Shown here one piece after another: positions 42,956 through 50,783 of a stretch of 64,000 bases of DNA (positions within the stretch are counted from its first letter, which is position 1; the number at the start of each line of letters is the position of its first letter). The DNA is taken from contig UQCF01000004.1 in NCBI GenBank assembly GCA_900539465.1, forward strand, positions 87,050-151,049, given 5' to 3'. Under the pieces are notes generated by a model that was not told the origin of the DNA, ran no database searches, and was given only the letters and a program-made list of their open reading frames with translations. Position numbers and translations under genes: made by a program. The DNA is from an uncultured Ruminococcus sp. GTDB taxonomy: Bacteria > Bacillota > Clostridia > Oscillospirales > Acutalibacteraceae.

Positions 42956-43309
42956 ATGAATTATATTTTGGCTTTTCTCATTGGCGGGGCAATTTGTGTA
43001 GTCGGGCAGATACTCATTGACAAAACAAAGCTCACGCCGGCAAGAATACTTGTACTTTTTGTGGTGCTCGGCGTGTTTTTGCAGGGGATAGGAGTATATC
43101 AGCCGCTGGTCGATGCTGCCGGAGCAGGTGCAACCGTGCCCCTCACGGGCTTTGGCTATACACTTGCAAAGGGCACGGCAAACGCCGTCGGCGAGCAGGG
43201 GCTTCTCGGTGTAATAACAGGTCCCTTTACCGCAGGTGCGGCAGGGATTACAACTGCGCTTTTGTGCGGACTTGTTGTATCGTTTATAACAGGCCCTAAA
43301 GATAAATAA
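42956..43309 (+). CDS. spoVAE: SpoVAE-type spore protein
   Basis: 117 residues from the ATG at 42956, set by AAGGTG 6 bases upstream; longer in-frame openings are rejected. Hydrophobic throughout, with GGAICVVGQILIDKT at the start and AGAGATVPLTGFGYTLAKG in the middle, as in the SpoVAE (AEb) family. SpoVA proteins form the inner-spore-membrane channel for dipicolinic acid. It is separated by 3.3 kb from spoVAC-spoVAD at 46265-47724, whereas these are normally adjacent. Confidence 0.9.
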   Translation: MNYILAFLIGGAICVVGQILIDKTKLTPARILVLFVVLGVFLQGIGVYQPLVDAAGAGATVPLTGFGYTLAKGTANAVGEQGLLGVITGPFTAGAAGITTALLCGLVVSFITGPKDK

Positions 43310-43313
43310 AAAA

Positions 43314-43335
43314 GACTGTCGCAAATGCGACAGTC
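43314..43335 (-). terminator. Terminator of the small minus-strand gene
   Basis: GACTGTCGCA (43314-43323) and TGCGACAGTC (43326-43335) pair; the T-run follows on the minus strand. It may also slow transcription from spoVAE. Confidence 0.8.
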
Positions 43336-43349
43336 CGTTGTTGATTTAT

Positions 43350-43538
43350 TTATGCCTGGGGTGCTTCGGGCTCTTCGTCCTCAAAGCATGAGCATGAAAC
43401 GTAATCACACTTGTCATCCTCAAGCGGATTGCATTTGGGACAGAACTTTTTGATGAGCATATATACGCCTGCTGCCGCACCTGCAATAGCAGCGATTATA
43501 CCGACTATTTTAAATATCTTTTTCAATGTATCACACAT
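43350..43538 (-). CDS. Small membrane protein with Cys-rich tail
   Basis: 62 residues, not recognised. One membrane helix (about 10-29, IVGIIAAIAGAAAGVYMLI) is followed by a tail with six cysteines (FCPKCN, CDYVSCSC) and an acidic, Pro-ending C-terminus. The tail could bind a metal. A strong AAAGGAGG lies 8 bases before the ATG and a terminator follows, so it is very likely a real single-gene unit. Confidence 0.75.
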   Translation of the reverse strand: MCDTLKKIFKIVGIIAAIAGAAAGVYMLIKKFCPKCNPLEDDKCDYVSCSCFEDEEPEAPQA

Positions 43539-43624
43539 GGTAATATCCTCCTTTTATTAGTAACTCAATTATAGTACACGCAAAAAGCAATGTCAAGCAG
43601 TTCACTGAAATTTAACAAAAGGGC

Positions 43625-43651
43625 AAACAAAAAGGGCGGCAAAAACCACCC
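43625..43651 (-). terminator. rpsT terminator
   Basis: On the minus strand GGGTGG pairs with CCGCCC across a 6-base loop (43651-43634), followed by TTTTTGTTT. Confidence 0.75.
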
Positions 43652-43663
43652 GTAATGTTTTGA

Positions 43664-43918
43664 TTAGTCGTTTATGAGCTTAGCAAGAGCCGATTTCTTT
43701 CTTGAAGCATTGTTCTTGTGAAGAAGACCCTTTGCAGCTGCCTGGTCGACCTTTTTAATAGCATACTTAACAACAGCCTCTTTGTCTGCTGCGTTGCTCT
43801 CGCAAGCGATATGAGCCTTTTTGATGGCGGTCTTCAAAGCAGTGTTAGCTGACTTGTTGCGAGCGGCCTTAGTTCTGTTAACGATAACGCGCTTTTTAGC
43901 TGATTTAATGTTGGGCAT
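43664..43918 (-). CDS. rpsT: Ribosomal protein S20
   Basis: 84 residues. MPNIKSAKKRVIVNRTKAARNKS is the typical start (given in parts: MPNIKSAKKR, NRTKAARNKS) and KGLLHKNNASRKKS the typical end. It binds 16S rRNA in the small subunit. It lies divergent from gpr, which is its usual neighbour in Firmicutes. AGGAGGTG lies 6 bases before the ATG. Confidence 0.98.
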   Translation of the reverse strand: MPNIKSAKKRVIVNRTKAARNKSANTALKTAIKKAHIACESNAADKEAVVKYAIKKVDQAAAKGLLHKNNASRKKSALAKLIND

Positions 43919-43987
43919 AGTTGCACCTCCTTTAATTCTTTACACAGTAAATTATAATATCATCATTTGCAACAAATTGCAAGTTTT

Positions 43988-44016
43988 TTTCAAAAAAATC
44001 TCTTGTTTTTTTGAAA
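43988..44016. other. AT-rich inverted repeat between rpsT and gpr
   Basis: TTTCAAAAAAA (43988-43998) and TTTTTTTGAAA (44006-44016) form a perfect 11-bp palindrome with a 7-base spacer. It could insulate the divergent genes or be an operator. Confidence 0.45.
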
Positions 44017-44082
44017 CGCAACTAATAATACTATATTTTTATCTCAAAATCAAGTCTCTGTATCATAAAAAGGGGGAGTTTT

Positions 44083-44961
44083 ATGAATTTTCGCACCGAC
44101 CTTGCGCTGGAATGCCGCGAGAGCTTGCCGGAGAACCGCATAGACGGTGTTGAAAGCGAAGCTTTCGGAACAGCCGGAGCGCAAATTACAAAAATAAAAA
44201 TCACAAACGAAAACGGCAGCAAAACAATGGGCAAGCCCGTCGGTACTTACATTACTGCCGAAATTCCTCCGCTCGGGAAATACGGCTCTTATGACGAGAA
44301 CTTGCTCTGTGCTCTCGGTGAGCAGCTCTCTTCTCTTTTGCCCAAAGACGGAGCGGTGCTGAGCGTCGGGCTCGGCAATGAAGATATTACGCCCGATGCA
44401 CTCGGCCCTTTGAGCTGCTCTATGATTCTTGCAACAAGGCACATAAAAGGCGAGCTTGCCAAAAGCATAGGGCTCGGCGATTTAAGAGCCTCCGCGGTGC
44501 TGTCACCGGGCGTGCTCGGTCAAACGGGTGTTGAAACAGCCGAAATAATAAAAGGGCTTGTCTCTTTTTTATCACCCTGCGCGGTTATAGTTATAGACGC
44601 GCTCGCGGCAAGGCGGCTTTCAAGGCTCGGCTGCACACTGCAAATGTCTGACGCAGGTATAGTTCCCGGCTCCGGCGTAGGCAATGCAAGAAGCGCAATT
44701 AACAAATCTACACTCGGCGTACCCGTTATTTCAATAGGTATACCTACGGTTGTTGACGCCGCAACGCTTGCAAACGATATTGCGGGCGACGATGCGTTCC
44801 GCGGCGGCGACAGCGAAAAGGGCAGAGATATGATAATCACTCCGCGCGAAATAGACCTTGTGATAAGCAGGGCCGCAAAGCTTGTGGCTCTGACGGTCAA
44901 CAAAGCTTTGCAGCCGCATATTACTGCGGATGAAATGTTGATGCTCGTCACATCTTCATAA
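44083..44961 (+). CDS. gpr: Gpr, germination protease for small acid-soluble spore proteins
   Basis: 292 residues, slightly shorter than the B. subtilis enzyme. RTDLALECRE at the start resembles the propeptide region; VLSVGLGNEDITPDALGP, ATRHIKGEL, SVGLGN and GTDANSxxG-like VPGSGVGNARSAI are Gpr motifs, and the family is an aspartate-type protease. It is made in the forespore as a zymogen and degrades DNA-coating SASPs during germination. GGGGGAG lies 7 bases before the ATG. Its stop is 1 base from the convergent CapA-like gene. Confidence 0.92.
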   Translation: MNFRTDLALECRESLPENRIDGVESEAFGTAGAQITKIKITNENGSKTMGKPVGTYITAEIPPLGKYGSYDENLLCALGEQLSSLLPKDGAVLSVGLGNEDITPDALGPLSCSMILATRHIKGELAKSIGLGDLRASAVLSPGVLGQTGVETAEIIKGLVSFLSPCAVIVIDALAARRLSRLGCTLQMSDAGIVPGSGVGNARSAINKSTLGVPVISIGIPTVVDAATLANDIAGDDAFRGGDSEKGRDMIITPREIDLVISRAAKLVALTVNKALQPHITADEMLMLVTSS

Positions 44962-44962
44962 A

Positions 44963-46126
44963 TCAAAGCTGATTTAAAATGTAGTTTTTAACATCTTCCA
45001 ATTCACTTTTTTGCCACTCTTTTTTCTTTTCCTCCTCCGCAAGGGGGCAGATTATAAAGAAATCGAGCGTCTCACCGGGCACTCTGCCTGTTCTGAGCGG
45101 CTGAGAAAAATGCTCTTTCCACTTTTCTTCGTCGGCGTCTTTAAATTCTTTGGGGTTAAGATAGGTTTGCTGACGTTTTGTTGCCGCAATCAGTGCCTTT
45201 GCAGAGAGCGGTGCAAGCAGTTCATAATCTTTTTGCTGCACGTCGGTAAAAATCTTCGGCAGATCGGATTTTACGATATGCTCCTCTCCGCGCAAAATTT
45301 TAAGCCCCATCGGCTCAAAAGAAAATTTATCCACAGTGAAATTTATCTTAACCAAAAGACCGAGATCCGTGTAATATTGCGAACGCTGATAGTCCGTATC
45401 AAAAATAAAATTGCCCAGGGAATAAAAAATAATTTTGTTGCCCACGGTCTCGTAGTTCATCGGCACATGGGGGTGGTGAGAAATAACAATGTCCGCGCCC
45501 ATGTCAAGATATTTGCGGTATCTTTCTCTTGTGTATGGCGACGGCAGGGGAGTGAACTCCTCGCCTGCGTGCGCAACAACAACGCACCAGCGGCATTTTC
45601 TTTTAATATCGTCAATCACGTTTTGTATCGCGTCAAGGTCGCTCCAGCTGAAGCACCCCGCTTTTTCTTCACCTGCGGCACGGCAGGCGCGCTGATACCC
45701 CACGCCGAAAAGCCCGATTCCGCCTGCTTCGTCAATAATGACCGGCTTTCTTGCATCATTTATATTCATACCTGCGCCTATTGTTTTAACGCCGTTTTGC
45801 TTTGCGATTTCTATGGTGCTTTTTATGCCGTCTTCGCCTGCGTCCATTATGTGATTGTTGCAGATGTTCCATATATCTGCGCGCATATTTTTAAGCACCT
45901 TTACAGCCTCGGGGTCAATGGTGTGCAAAAGTTGTTTCACTCCGCTTTGGACGGTATTTTGCGGGATTTCGGCTATCGGCCCCTCCACATTCGCAATAAC
46001 ATGGTCGGCAGAGTGCAAAAATGCGAGCACCTCATCGGAGATTAAATCCTCATCGTTCCATTTCTCGTACATATATCTGTCAAAACCGATGTCACCGGTG
46101 AATACCAAAGAAGTTTTGTTTTTCAT
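44963..46126 (-). CDS. CapA-family metallophosphoesterase-like protein
   Basis: 387 residues from the ATG at 46126 (AGAGGT 7 bases upstream; a TTG at 46141 is rejected). FTGDIGFDRY, ANVEGPI, NNHIMDAGEDGI, VVAHAGEEF and VISHHPHVPMNYE are the motifs of the poly-gamma-glutamate capsule protein family, a calcineurin-like fold. No signal peptide or membrane helix, unlike classical CapA. Role unknown; in spore formers such proteins can be linked to spore surface or polyglutamate. It ends 1 base from gpr. Confidence 0.85.
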   Translation of the reverse strand: MKNKTSLVFTGDIGFDRYMYEKWNDEDLISDEVLAFLHSADHVIANVEGPIAEIPQNTVQSGVKQLLHTIDPEAVKVLKNMRADIWNICNNHIMDAGEDGIKSTIEIAKQNGVKTIGAGMNINDARKPVIIDEAGGIGLFGVGYQRACRAAGEEKAGCFSWSDLDAIQNVIDDIKRKCRWCVVVAHAGEEFTPLPSPYTRERYRKYLDMGADIVISHHPHVPMNYETVGNKIIFYSLGNFIFDTDYQRSQYYTDLGLLVKINFTVDKFSFEPMGLKILRGEEHIVKSDLPKIFTDVQQKDYELLAPLSAKALIAATKRQQTYLNPKEFKDADEEKWKEHFSQPLRTGRVPGETLDFFIICPLAEEEKKKEWQKSELEDVKNYILNQL

Positions 46127-46197
46127 AAGCTGACCTCTCAAATTTTTGTTAGCTATATTATATCATTATATTCCGTGCTGTTCAAGGCAATACGCTC

Positions 46198-46226
46198 GCA
46201 TAAATTATGTGCAAAAAGAGATACTA
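46198..46226 (+). promoter_or_regulatory. Sigma-G-like promoter of spoVAC
   Basis: GCATA (46198-46202), 17-base spacer, GATACTA (46220-46226). The sigma-G consensus is GHATR and CATWHTA, so 11 of 12 positions fit. Sigma-G drives spoVA in the forespore of B. subtilis. Confidence 0.6.
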
Positions 46227-46264
46227 ATTATATATGAGTGCATTATTTTCAAAGGAATGGTTAT

Positions 46265-46714
46265 ATGTCAGTTTCAAAAAAAGAATACGATAAAATGACA
46301 AAGGACGCGTCGCCCTCGTCACCCATAGTTTTAAACTGTATAAAGGCATTTGTGTTCGGCGGAGCGATATGTCTTTTAGGCGAGGTGCTTTTTTCTCTTT
46401 ACAGAATGACCGATATGCGCGAGGACGAGGTAAAAGCCCTGGTGCCTATGACGCTTATTGTTATAACTTCGATTTTAACGGCAATCGGTGTTTTTGATAA
46501 AATCGCACGCCATGCCGGCGCAGGCACAATAGTGCCGATAACGGGTTTTGCAAACTCGGTTGTGTGCTCTGCCATGGAATTTAAAAACGAGGGCAAAATA
46601 ATGGGCGTGGGCGCAAAAATATTTAACATTGCAGGCCCTGTTATCCTCTATGGCACAACGGCGGCTGTAATCTACGGCTTTATTTATTGGATATTTGAAA
46701 AGGCGGTGGGCTGA
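46265..46714 (+). CDS. spoVAC: SpoVAC, spore membrane DPA channel component
   Basis: 149 residues from the ATG at 46265 (AAAGGA 8 bases upstream). Several membrane helices; AFVFGGAICLLGEVLF and GAGTIVPITGFANSVVC are SpoVAC signatures. In B. subtilis SpoVAC acts as a mechanosensitive channel releasing dipicolinic acid. Its stop overlaps the spoVAD start (ATG at 46714 shares one base). Confidence 0.94.
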   Translation: MSVSKKEYDKMTKDASPSSPIVLNCIKAFVFGGAICLLGEVLFSLYRMTDMREDEVKALVPMTLIVITSILTAIGVFDKIARHAGAGTIVPITGFANSVVCSAMEFKNEGKIMGVGAKIFNIAGPVILYGTTAAVIYGFIYWIFEKAVG

Positions 46715-47724
46715 TGCAACAGAATGTAATCACACTCAAAAATCCTCCCGCGGTTTTAAGCTATGCTTCTGCGGTCGGCAAAAAAGAATCCGAAGGGCCG
46801 CTGAAAGATTATTTTGACGTAATAAATACCGACACATCTATGGGGCAGGATTCGTGGGAGAAAGCCGAGAGCCTTTTTCAAAAGACGGCGCTTAAAACCG
46901 CTATGAAAAAAAGAGGCTACAAGGACGAAGATATAGATATAATTTTTGCAGGCGACCTTTTGGCTCAGTGCGCAGGCTCAAGCTTCGGGATGCGCGGCTT
47001 TTCAATTCCGTATGCAGGTGTGTACGGCGCGTGCTCAACAATGGCGCTTAGCCTTATCCTTGCCTCGCTCAGCGTTGACGGCTCTTATGCAAAAAAAGCG
47101 GCTGCAATAACGTCGTCTCATTTTTGCTCTGCCGAAAAGCAATTCAGAAAGCCGCTTGAATACGGCGGTCAGCGTCCGCCCTCGGCGCAGTGGACGGTTA
47201 CGGGCTCGGGCTGCGTAATTCTGGGCGAAAATGAAGAAAAAGCACCGCATATCGAAAAGGTGATTTTCGGCAAGGTGCGCGACCTCGGCGTCACGGACGA
47301 AAACAACATGGGTGCGGCAATGGCTCCTGCCGCGTGTGAGACTATTGCAAGATTTTTGCAGGGGACGAATACCAAACCGAGCGATTATGATTTGATACTC
47401 ACGGGTGACCTCGGCGCAGTGGGCAAAAAGCTCCTTTATGAAATGCTTGAGAAAGAGTATGATATTGATATTTCAAAGGTTCACAACGACTGCGGACTTA
47501 TGATATATAAACTCGACGAGCAAGACGTAAACGCAGGCGGTTCGGGCTGTGGGTGCAGTGCGAGCGTGCTGTGCTCAAAAATTATGAAAGAACTTTTTGA
47601 CGGCACAATAGAAAAAATGCTCTTTGTTGCAACCGGAGCGCTCTTGTCGCAGACAACCACTCTTCAGGGCGAGACCGTGCCCGGCATAGCTCACGGAGTA
47701 TATTTGACAGGGGGCAGAAAATGA
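46714..47724 (+). CDS. spoVAD: SpoVAD, dipicolinic acid-binding spore protein
   Basis: 336 residues with a thiolase-like fold. GPLKDYFDVINTDTSMGQDSWEKAE (in parts: FDVINTDTSMGQ, DSWEKAE), IFAGDLLAQC, GVYGACSTMALSL and the ending TTTLQGETVPGIAHGV are typical. SpoVAD binds DPA on the cytoplasmic side of the SpoVA channel. It is co-transcribed with spoVAC and overlaps the next small ORF by ATGA. Confidence 0.95.
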   Translation: MQQNVITLKNPPAVLSYASAVGKKESEGPLKDYFDVINTDTSMGQDSWEKAESLFQKTALKTAMKKRGYKDEDIDIIFAGDLLAQCAGSSFGMRGFSIPYAGVYGACSTMALSLILASLSVDGSYAKKAAAITSSHFCSAEKQFRKPLEYGGQRPPSAQWTVTGSGCVILGENEEKAPHIEKVIFGKVRDLGVTDENNMGAAMAPAACETIARFLQGTNTKPSDYDLILTGDLGAVGKKLLYEMLEKEYDIDISKVHNDCGLMIYKLDEQDVNAGGSGCGCSASVLCSKIMKELFDGTIEKMLFVATGALLSQTTTLQGETVPGIAHGVYLTGGRK

Positions 47725-47873
47725 AAAAGACCTATGACGGAATAAAGCTGCTGAAATATGTATCTACCTTATCGCAGGTGCTTGATTTTTTAAGCGCCGC
47801 AGCCTCGGCAGTGACCGCTGCGACTGCAATATGCGTGCTGTGTGCGGTTGCCAAGAGACTTGTTAAGGCATAA
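47721..47873 (+). CDS. Small membrane protein at the end of the spoVA operon
   Basis: 50 residues, too short for many gene finders. The ATG at 47721 overlaps the spoVAD stop (ATGA) with GGGGG 7 bases upstream, so it should be translated by coupling. It begins MKKTYDGIKLLKYVSTL and has one Ala-rich membrane helix (about 24-44, LSAAASAVTAATAICVLC) ending KRLVKA. It occupies the place of spoVAE but does not resemble it. Function unknown; forespore expression is expected from the operon. Confidence 0.7.
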   Translation: MKKTYDGIKLLKYVSTLSQVLDFLSAAASAVTAATAICVLCAVAKRLVKA

Positions 47874-47881
47874 AAAGCTAA

Positions 47882-47917
47882 AAATCCACCGACCGATTAA
47901 TCGATGCGGTGGATTTG
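47882..47917. terminator. Terminator between spoVA operon and Sel1 gene
   Basis: AAATCCACCG pairs with CGGTGGATTT around a 15-base loop holding a further CGAT/ATCG pairing. It works for both convergent genes. Confidence 0.8.
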
Positions 47918-47920
47918 CTT

Positions 47921-49750
47921 CTATACTTTTTTATAAGATTTTATAGGTAACGCTGTTTCAGACTCTGTTTTTTCAAAAATATTTACAACGGTCACTTCTT
48001 TTTCTTCATCATTTGCGTGGACAATTATTTTGTCGCCGATTTTTATATTTTCGTTGTCGCAAAGATAATCATAGCTGCCGCCGTTTGGAGTGAATTTCAC
48101 AGAGATAAATCGGTGTTTTTTATTACTGTTTTTCGGTGCGGATACTTCAAAAATACAGTTATCGCAAAAGAATACCGGAAATCCGTCATAATAAAATGCG
48201 TCTCCGTTAATTTCGTCAACACTGAATTTTTCGTCAAGGTGATTAAATTTGCTTCCTGTTACGGTTACGGTAAGGCTGTCATAAAGTCCGCACATATCAA
48301 GCTCGGGAACAGTTAAAAAGAGCCTTCTTTTATTGTTGCTATTAAATTTTTGATGAAGTCTGATTGTAAGTTTGTATTTATTTTCAGAGATTTTTTTGGG
48401 TGTAATATCAAGAATTTCACCGTTTGAAAGACAAGGTGCAAATATATATGATATGTTACAGCACTTGATTTTCTTTTGAGGCTCAAAGCAGAGTGCTTCT
48501 TTAACCTCATCAAGCTTATCCTGAATGTTTTTTGCAACCGAAGCGTCACCGTAAAGGGTTGCCTCTGCCATTCGCGCACGAATGGCAAAGCTCGCTTGAT
48601 AATAATAGTAAAGCGCATTTTCATAAAGCGGTTCATCTTCGTTGTCCTTATAAAAATTGCCCATACGAAACGCTATATCCGCAAATTTGCCTGTAAAATT
48701 TCCTTGCTGAAAATATTTTAAATTTTCATCGTACAATCTGAGGATAATGTTTTCTGCGGTCTCTTTGCATTTGGCAACACCGTAACCGTTTTGAAACATA
48801 TCGGCTATTTTATATTCCGCTTCATAAACACCGTTGAATGCGGCGAAAGAAAAGTATTTATATGCTTTGTCATATTCCGGCACACCGCCGTTGCACCTGC
48901 CGTAGTAATAGATGTAGCCGAGTGTGTTTGCATAAAAAGCTTTGTCGGGAAGTGTGTCAACCATATCGAACAGCTTGAGCATACATTCCTCTGACTTTTT
49001 CCAATCACATTCAAAAACACGGTTACCGCCGTATGAGCCGTAGCCGACTGCATCAAGGGCGAGTATTTCATCTTTTTTATAAAGCTCTTGCGCAAATTTT
49101 TTATAAAGACGGGCGGTTTCTTCATCTGCGGCGTTTAATGCGTCATTGTTATTGAGCATATGTAACAGTGAGAGCTTTGCTCCGACAGGAAAATTGCGCT
49201 CGGACAGCGGTTTTGATTCATCTTTAAGATAAGTTTCGATTTCTGCGGTCAGTTCTTTGAGCATCGGATTATTTTCGTATGTGTCAAGTATGTAAAAAGC
49301 AAATATTATCTCTTCTAAAACAGTGTTTCTGTTATAAAAAATATTGTCCGTTTCTTCATATTCGGTGCTCTCAAGTATATCTGCAAAATAGTCATACCAT
49401 TCCTCATAGAATGTGTCGGGGTCTATATTTTCTTTTTGTATCTTTTTTAATACGCAGAGCAAATCCTCTAAGGTTATTTGGTAATTGTCTGCGTTTTGAA
49501 TGTTATAAAATATATCATCTTCTGCAATGTCGGTGAGACTCAGTTCATAACGGGCGAGTTTTTGATATTCGCCTTTGTTGAGCATTATCGGCGGGAGGAC
49601 TGACGCTTGATTTTTTAATATCGTTACTGTATCTTCGTCATCAAAATCATAGACAGAAATTTTTTTAGATGTGACCTTGGTTACAATTCCGTACCCGGGA
49701 ATACCGTCAAATGAGTATTTGACTATATCATCAATTTTAAATTCAGCCAT
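47921..49750 (-). CDS. Sel1/TPR-repeat protein with beta-barrel-like N-terminus
   Basis: 609 residues from the ATG at 49750 (AGGAG 10 bases upstream). Residues 1-50 (KIDDIVKYSFDGIPGYGIVTKV) look like a small KOW/Tudor-like barrel. The middle is helical, with Sel1-like repeats around 270-420 (ANTLGYIYYYG, AYKYFSFAAFNGVYEAEYKIA, MFQNGYGV). The C-terminal 180 residues are beta-rich with cysteines and no family I know. No signal peptide. Sel1 repeats mediate protein contacts; role unknown. A single gene transcribed alone. Confidence 0.75.
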   Translation of the reverse strand: MAEFKIDDIVKYSFDGIPGYGIVTKVTSKKISVYDFDDEDTVTILKNQASVLPPIMLNKGEYQKLARYELSLTDIAEDDIFYNIQNADNYQITLEDLLCVLKKIQKENIDPDTFYEEWYDYFADILESTEYEETDNIFYNRNTVLEEIIFAFYILDTYENNPMLKELTAEIETYLKDESKPLSERNFPVGAKLSLLHMLNNNDALNAADEETARLYKKFAQELYKKDEILALDAVGYGSYGGNRVFECDWKKSEECMLKLFDMVDTLPDKAFYANTLGYIYYYGRCNGGVPEYDKAYKYFSFAAFNGVYEAEYKIADMFQNGYGVAKCKETAENIILRLYDENLKYFQQGNFTGKFADIAFRMGNFYKDNEDEPLYENALYYYYQASFAIRARMAEATLYGDASVAKNIQDKLDEVKEALCFEPQKKIKCCNISYIFAPCLSNGEILDITPKKISENKYKLTIRLHQKFNSNNKRRLFLTVPELDMCGLYDSLTVTVTGSKFNHLDEKFSVDEINGDAFYYDGFPVFFCDNCIFEVSAPKNSNKKHRFISVKFTPNGGSYDYLCDNENIKIGDKIIVHANDEEKEVTVVNIFEKTESETALPIKSYKKV

Positions 49751-49825
49751 TGCTTTCACTCCTGCTTTAAATTTGATTTTATTATATCATAAATCGGCAA
49801 AAAATCAATCTAATATTATTTTTAT

Positions 49826-49854
49826 ATAAAAACAGCCGCATCAAACGATGCGAC
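49826..49854 (-). terminator. galU terminator
   Basis: On the minus strand CGCATC and GATGCG pair with a 4-base loop, followed by GGCTGTTTTTATATA. The stem is short. Confidence 0.6.
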
Positions 49855-49869
49855 CGAGTCTATAATTGA

Positions 49870-50754
49870 TTATAATGTTGCGGCAAGCTTTTTGATATAC
49901 TCTTTAAAATCTGCGCCGATTTCGGGGTGTTTGAGAGCTATTTCGCAGTTTGCTTTCATAATGCCGAGCTTGTTGCCCATGTCATAACGGATTCCGTCAA
50001 AATCCTGAGCCATAAGTCTGCCCTCGCCGGCAAGGCGTGAGAGAGTATCGGTGAAATAGAGCTCTGTTCCTTCGGGAGTTCTTGCGAGATCTTCTTCAAG
50101 ATAATCAAATACGCAGGGCGGAGCTATAACTCTGCCGAGAATTGAGAAGCAGGACATAATCTGGTCTTCTCTGGGTTTTTCGATAATCTTGTGAACGTCC
50201 ATAAGGCCGCCGCCGATGTCGGTTATATCAAGTGTGCAGTATTTCTGAACGTCCTTGCGCGGAACTTCTTTAACGCCGACAACGCCTTTGCCGTATTTTT
50301 CATATGTATCAACAAGCTGTTTGGTTACGGGGTGACCGTCATAGTTTACGATAACGTCATCGCCGTAAAGAATTGCGAACGGCTCATTGCCGATAAACGG
50401 TTTTGCTCTGAGAATTGCATGACCGAGACCTTTTGTCTCTTTCTGACGTACAAAATATACGTTCGCAATGTCTGCCGTCGCTTTTACAACGTCATAAATA
50501 TCTTTCTTTGCGGGATTTTTAGAGAGCTGATCTTCAAGCTCATAGCTGTGGTCGAAATGATCCTCCATAACGCCCTTGCCGCGGTTTGTGATGATAAGAA
50601 TATCCTCAATTCCCGCTGCAGCCGCCTCTTCAACTATATACTGAATTGCAGGCTTGTCAACAATGTTGAGCATCTCTTTGGGTACTGATTTTGAAGCCGG
50701 GAGAACTCTTGTGCCGAGTCCTGCTGCCGGAATGACTGCTTTTTTAATTTTCAT
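49870..50754 (-). CDS. galU: UTP-glucose-1-phosphate uridylyltransferase
   Basis: 294 residues. PAAGLGTRVLPASKSVPKEM (nucleotide-binding loop), VDKPAIQYIVEEA and VVGVKEVP are GalU signatures. It makes UDP-glucose, a precursor of surface polysaccharide, glycolipid anchors and UDP-galactose. It follows the RING/DUF2628 gene by 29 bases on the minus strand. GGAGG is 7 bases before the ATG. Confidence 0.96.
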   Translation of the reverse strand: MKIKKAVIPAAGLGTRVLPASKSVPKEMLNIVDKPAIQYIVEEAAAAGIEDILIITNRGKGVMEDHFDHSYELEDQLSKNPAKKDIYDVVKATADIANVYFVRQKETKGLGHAILRAKPFIGNEPFAILYGDDVIVNYDGHPVTKQLVDTYEKYGKGVVGVKEVPRKDVQKYCTLDITDIGGGLMDVHKIIEKPREDQIMSCFSILGRVIAPPCVFDYLEEDLARTPEGTELYFTDTLSRLAGEGRLMAQDFDGIRYDMGNKLGIMKANCEIALKHPEIGADFKEYIKKLAATL

Positions 50755-50783
50755 AACAGGTTCCTCCTATATTAAAATAAAAT

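Noticed and set aside
45011..46045. 344-codon plus-strand open frame
   Set aside because: Antisense to the CapA-like gene, which has full family motifs.
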